Assembly: GCF_030463565.1 (NCBI RefSeq)
Contig: NC_134643.1
Coordinates: 121,871,809-121,935,808, forward strand
Direction: 5' to 3'
Source: Pelecanus crispus
Lineage: Eukaryota > Chordata > Aves > Pelecaniformes > Pelecanidae
Length of the DNA stretch: 64,000 nt
In this document: one piece after another, positions 62,101 to 64,000 of the stretch
Layout: every line of letters begins with the position of its first letter
How positions within the stretch are numbered: position 1 is the stretch's first letter
Program-made: the position numbers and the translations under genes
Notes under the pieces: model-generated
Told to the model about the DNA's origin: nothing
Databases searched by the model: none
Seen by the model: only the letters and a program-made list of their open reading frames with translations

Positions 62101-64000
62101 AATGTTAGGTTAATGGTTGGACTGGATGATCTTAAAGGTCTTTTCCAACCTAAACGATTCTATGATTCTTACCTGGGAGCCCTCATCACACAAAGGACTG
62201 TTGAAAAAGGAAAGAATGACCTGGAAAATCCTCTGGTAGTCATAAAGCTCGTAGCAATGTTTATCACGCAGCCCTTCTCCAAGAAATCTGAGAATCCATT
62301 CACGTTCTGTTTTGTACTAGAAGCCGTAAGAAAAATACCACCATCAGACATTTCAAAATAATGCCTGCTCATACGAGCACAAAAAACTGGTTCCGTGGGA
62401 GTGCCAGCACAGTGCTTAATAGCTTCTTCTAGACTTCTCCATTTTAAACCCTATCAAATTTAATCAATAGCATCCATCAGGAACAGTTACTCTGCAGCCC
62501 AAATAGGCACTGATAATGGAACTTTAGAAGTTGCTGTTTCTAAAATACCTCAGTTGAACTCAATGTTAATATTCTAAACTCAAACATGAATGTAAGCTAG
62601 CTAGGGCAGAATGTTCTGCTTGTTGCGCTTACAGACCACGTGCAGCACAACTCATGATTTCATTATGTGTTACTATTAAGAAAACAAACAAAGAAACCCA
62701 GAAATAATACTTCTAATTCCAATATAAAAACAAAACAAAGATGCCTCTAATTAATTACCTACAGAAGAATAAGATTTCGTTGCATTTTTACAGCTTTTTT
62801 CTATTATTTTTCTGAAGAATTAGTGGATACCTAAGAAGGAATTTTTACATTACCTCGAAATCAAAACTGTAGAAAAGCTGGAAAAACCCTGGTACTTTCC
62901 TCAGGTCCAAATACTGGTGTGACAGAAGGAATCTGTTTACCTTTATATACATGTGCTCCTCTGTGAAGAGAAACAATGGTTATTGTGGAGGAAGACAACA
63001 TTCACAATATATAACCATGCAGAAAAATAAATGGAACCTGTATTTTCCAGTGTTTCAGCTAGCTCTCAGAACAATGTATTAATCACAGTGAGGAGGCCTT
63101 CTGCTCTAAGACTGATTATATCATTGGCCATCCCCCCTCTTCCCCAAAACGAAAAGTTCATTCAGAGTGCACACAAAGCAGGTGAGAAGATAAGCATTCA
63201 ATATGGCTCTGATCTCAGCAAATCCAACGTTACTTCATTGACAAAACAGAAATCTGCGGCAAAGTGAGAAGCAAATCTCTCCATGTTTCAAGCCTAACAC
63301 TTCATGTTAGGCAATCATAATTTTTAACCTACAGACCAGACGTGTCCCCCATGAGCAGTGGAACAAGTTGCCCAGAGAGACTACATATTCGCCATCCTTG
63401 GAGACTTTCTAAGATCAGTTTATCCTAGAAAGCCTCCAGACCTCTAAAGCCCTGCGCAAAGTGGTCTGCCCTCACAGCTGGCCCTGCTTTGGGCAGAACG
63501 TTTAGCTAAAGACATCATAAGGTCCCTTCTAAACTGAACTACTCCCCGATGCTATGATTCTCCTTCGCAACAGTGACTTCTGTTGATTCAGTGTCTAAGG
63601 ACAAAAGGATGCTCAGGCCAACCTACTCTGATCTGCTGAACAGGAGCTGCACACTCATCTAGTTTTACTCATCTAGTCCTCTGCCCACTTCCACCCCAAA
63701 ATTACAAGGAGGCAGTGTCTTCATCCCTGATGGATCAGATTGGTTTTGTACACAAATCAAGATGGCACTTCCCACTTCTCCAGTAAGGTGGTCTACACAA
63801 GCACTGAAAGTTTTTCTTTGAAACACAGGAAAGCATACTTCATGGCTCCTACCAGCATCACAGCTATCTCATCTTCCAGTATCGGTCAAGAACATTACTC
63901 CATGCACAGTCACTCACCCCAGGAGTTCAACATGCACAGTAGGTTACAGTACCTGGCTTCAGAATCTGTTGTGCCACACGAGCAATGTAGAGGGTCAAAG
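52925..64000 (-). CDS. URB1: URB1, ribosome biogenesis scaffold, C-terminal exons (gene continues beyond the window)
   Basis: URB1 (Npa1 in yeast) is a very large alpha-helical repeat protein of the nucleolus needed for early 60S pre-ribosome assembly. Eight exons are seen in transcript order: 64000-63953 (partial), 62960-62854, 62316-62173, 60757-60648, 57389-57213, 56284-56043, 54366-53764, 53130-52925. All junctions are GT-AG, all phases agree, and the joined frame is about 545 codons. Recognisable segments include [79 protein letters not shown], and near the end [19 protein letters not shown]. The TAA at 52925 closes the frame; a further exon would require a donor I do not see. Three CR1 elements lie in its introns, all antisense to the gene. 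Confidence 0.9.
53131..53763 (-). other. URB1: URB1 intron between its last two coding exons
   Basis: 633 bp with nothing recognisable besides the splice sites. Confidence 0.8.
53764..54366 (-). CDS. URB1: URB1 exon, large
   Basis: Exon of 603 nt encoding about 200 residues, from [16 protein letters not shown] to [13 protein letters not shown], including [20 protein letters not shown] and [20 protein letters not shown]. Acceptor TTCTTCTTACAG, donor AAAG|GTAACT. Confidence 0.92.
54367..56042 (-). other. URB1: URB1 intron
   Basis: 1.7 kb with nothing recognisable; a somewhat GC-richer patch lies at 54.6-55.1 kb. Confidence 0.8.
56043..56284 (-). CDS. URB1: URB1 exon
   Basis: Encodes [19 protein letters not shown] to QKYQIKELL. 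Acceptor TTCTTTTCATAG, donor CTTA|GTAAGT. Confidence 0.92.
56285..57212 (-). other. URB1: URB1 intron
   Basis: 0.9 kb with nothing recognisable; a run of about 19 A at 57186-57204 lies just inside the donor-side end. Confidence 0.8.
57213..57389 (-). CDS. URB1: URB1 exon
   Basis: Encodes [18 protein letters not shown] and on to [13 protein letters not shown]. Acceptor TTTTTTCAG, donor TTCG|GTAAGT. Confidence 0.9.
57640..59677 (+). mobile_element. Decayed CR1 LINE, ORF2 3' two thirds
   Basis: Antisense inside a URB1 intron. It starts at the end of the endonuclease ([18 protein letters not shown]) and runs through the reverse transcriptase: [39 protein letters not shown]. It continues to the 3' end, with CACTGGAACAGGTTGCCCAG and terminal TTCTGTGATTCTATGAT. 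At least five in-frame stops or frameshifts (near 57779, 57900, 58477, 58602 and 58665) break the frame. Sequence differs clearly from the CR1 at 12.7 kb, so it belongs to another, older subfamily. Confidence 0.92.
60143..60203. repeat. TG/CA-rich alternating purine-pyrimidine stretch
   Basis: Imperfect GT/CA repeats with GTGCGTGCACACACGTGCAT in the middle. Alternating purine-pyrimidine DNA of this kind can adopt Z-form. Confidence 0.75.
60407..60426. repeat. Poly-C tract
   Basis: Twenty consecutive C in a URB1 intron (G-run on the transcribed strand's RNA). Confidence 0.9.
60648..60757 (-). CDS. URB1: URB1 exon
   Basis: Encodes [19 protein letters not shown] and then [17 protein letters not shown]. 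Acceptor TTTTCTGTTTCAG, donor AAAAG|GTAACT. Confidence 0.9.
61502..62169 (+). mobile_element. 5'-truncated CR1 LINE 3' fragment, nearly intact
   Basis: Antisense in a URB1 intron. It encodes the last 187 codons of CR1 ORF2 without a stop ([18 protein letters not shown] to [12 protein letters not shown]), then the same 3' region as the 12.7-kb copy, with which it is highly similar. The tail ATTCTATG plus ATTCT ends at 62169, inside the splice donor of the URB1 exon at 62173-62316. It is a recent insertion truncated at its 5' end, as is usual for CR1. Confidence 0.95.
62173..62316 (-). CDS. URB1: URB1 exon with a CR1 next to its donor
   Basis: 48 codons from [11 protein letters not shown] to PLCDEGSQ, phase 0 at both ends. 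Donor CCCAG|GTAAGAAT; the CR1 tail begins inside the donor sequence. Confidence 0.92.
62854..62960 (-). CDS. URB1: URB1 exon
   Basis: Encodes [20 protein letters not shown] and then [16 protein letters not shown]. Acceptor TCTCTTCACAG, donor GAG|GTAATG. Confidence 0.9.
63353..63562 (+). mobile_element. Old CR1 3'-end fragment
   Basis: About 210 bp in a URB1 intron, antisense to the gene. CAGTGGAACAAGTTGCCCAG, CATCCTTGGAGACTTTCTA, AAGGTCCCTTCT and a final GCTATGATTCT follow the order of the CR1 3' end with many substitutions. Confidence 0.8.
63953..64000 (-). CDS. URB1: URB1 exon, cut by the window edge
   Basis: Reads [15 protein letters not shown], ending on one base of a Glu codon. Donor CCAG|GTACTG. 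The 5' part is beyond the window. Confidence 0.85.

Overview
The window is vertebrate nuclear DNA, most likely from a bird. It has split genes with GT-AG introns, a CpG-island promoter, long AT-rich non-coding stretches, and several CR1 LINE retrotransposons of one intact and several decayed types. The CR1 3' ends carry the family's ATTCTATG octamers. CR1 also occurs in turtles and crocodilians, so 'bird' is an inference.

Three host genes can be recognised by spliced translation, in the order and orientation MIS18A (-), MRAP (+), URB1 (-). This matches the human 21q22.11 block. MIS18A (five coding exons, 26535-31020) encodes the centromere-licensing Mis18 subunit; all its exon phases join to give 204 aa. 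MRAP (three coding exons proposed, 32260-46805) encodes the single-pass ACTH-receptor accessory protein. URB1 (eight exons, the 3' part of the gene, from the right edge down to a stop at 52925) encodes the C-terminal ~545 codons of a nucleolar 60S-biogenesis scaffold. The three act in different pathways and are linked only by conserved synteny; MIS18A and MRAP diverge from a shared GC-rich interval.

Region by region. 1-12.7 kb: intergenic, no gene recognised. 12.7-15.6 kb: a CR1 whose 941-codon endonuclease/reverse transcriptase frame is uninterrupted. 15.6-22.9 kb: intergenic. 22.9-24.6 kb: a chain of short minus-strand open segments with phase-compatible splice sites, a possible unrecognised gene. 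26.2-31.5 kb: MIS18A and its CpG island. Its intron 1 is about 95% a 12-bp minisatellite (113 units), and its promoter holds a perfect 66-bp palindrome and a CDE/CHR-like cell-cycle element. 32.3-47.5 kb: MRAP with an ancient CR1 in intron 2. 47.5-52.9 kb: intergenic, with an LTR-like remnant. 52.9-64 kb: URB1 with three CR1 copies in its introns, one of which runs up to and overlaps a splice donor.

Family assignments come from remembered family features; no database search was run. Exon limits were read from splice sites and reading phase.
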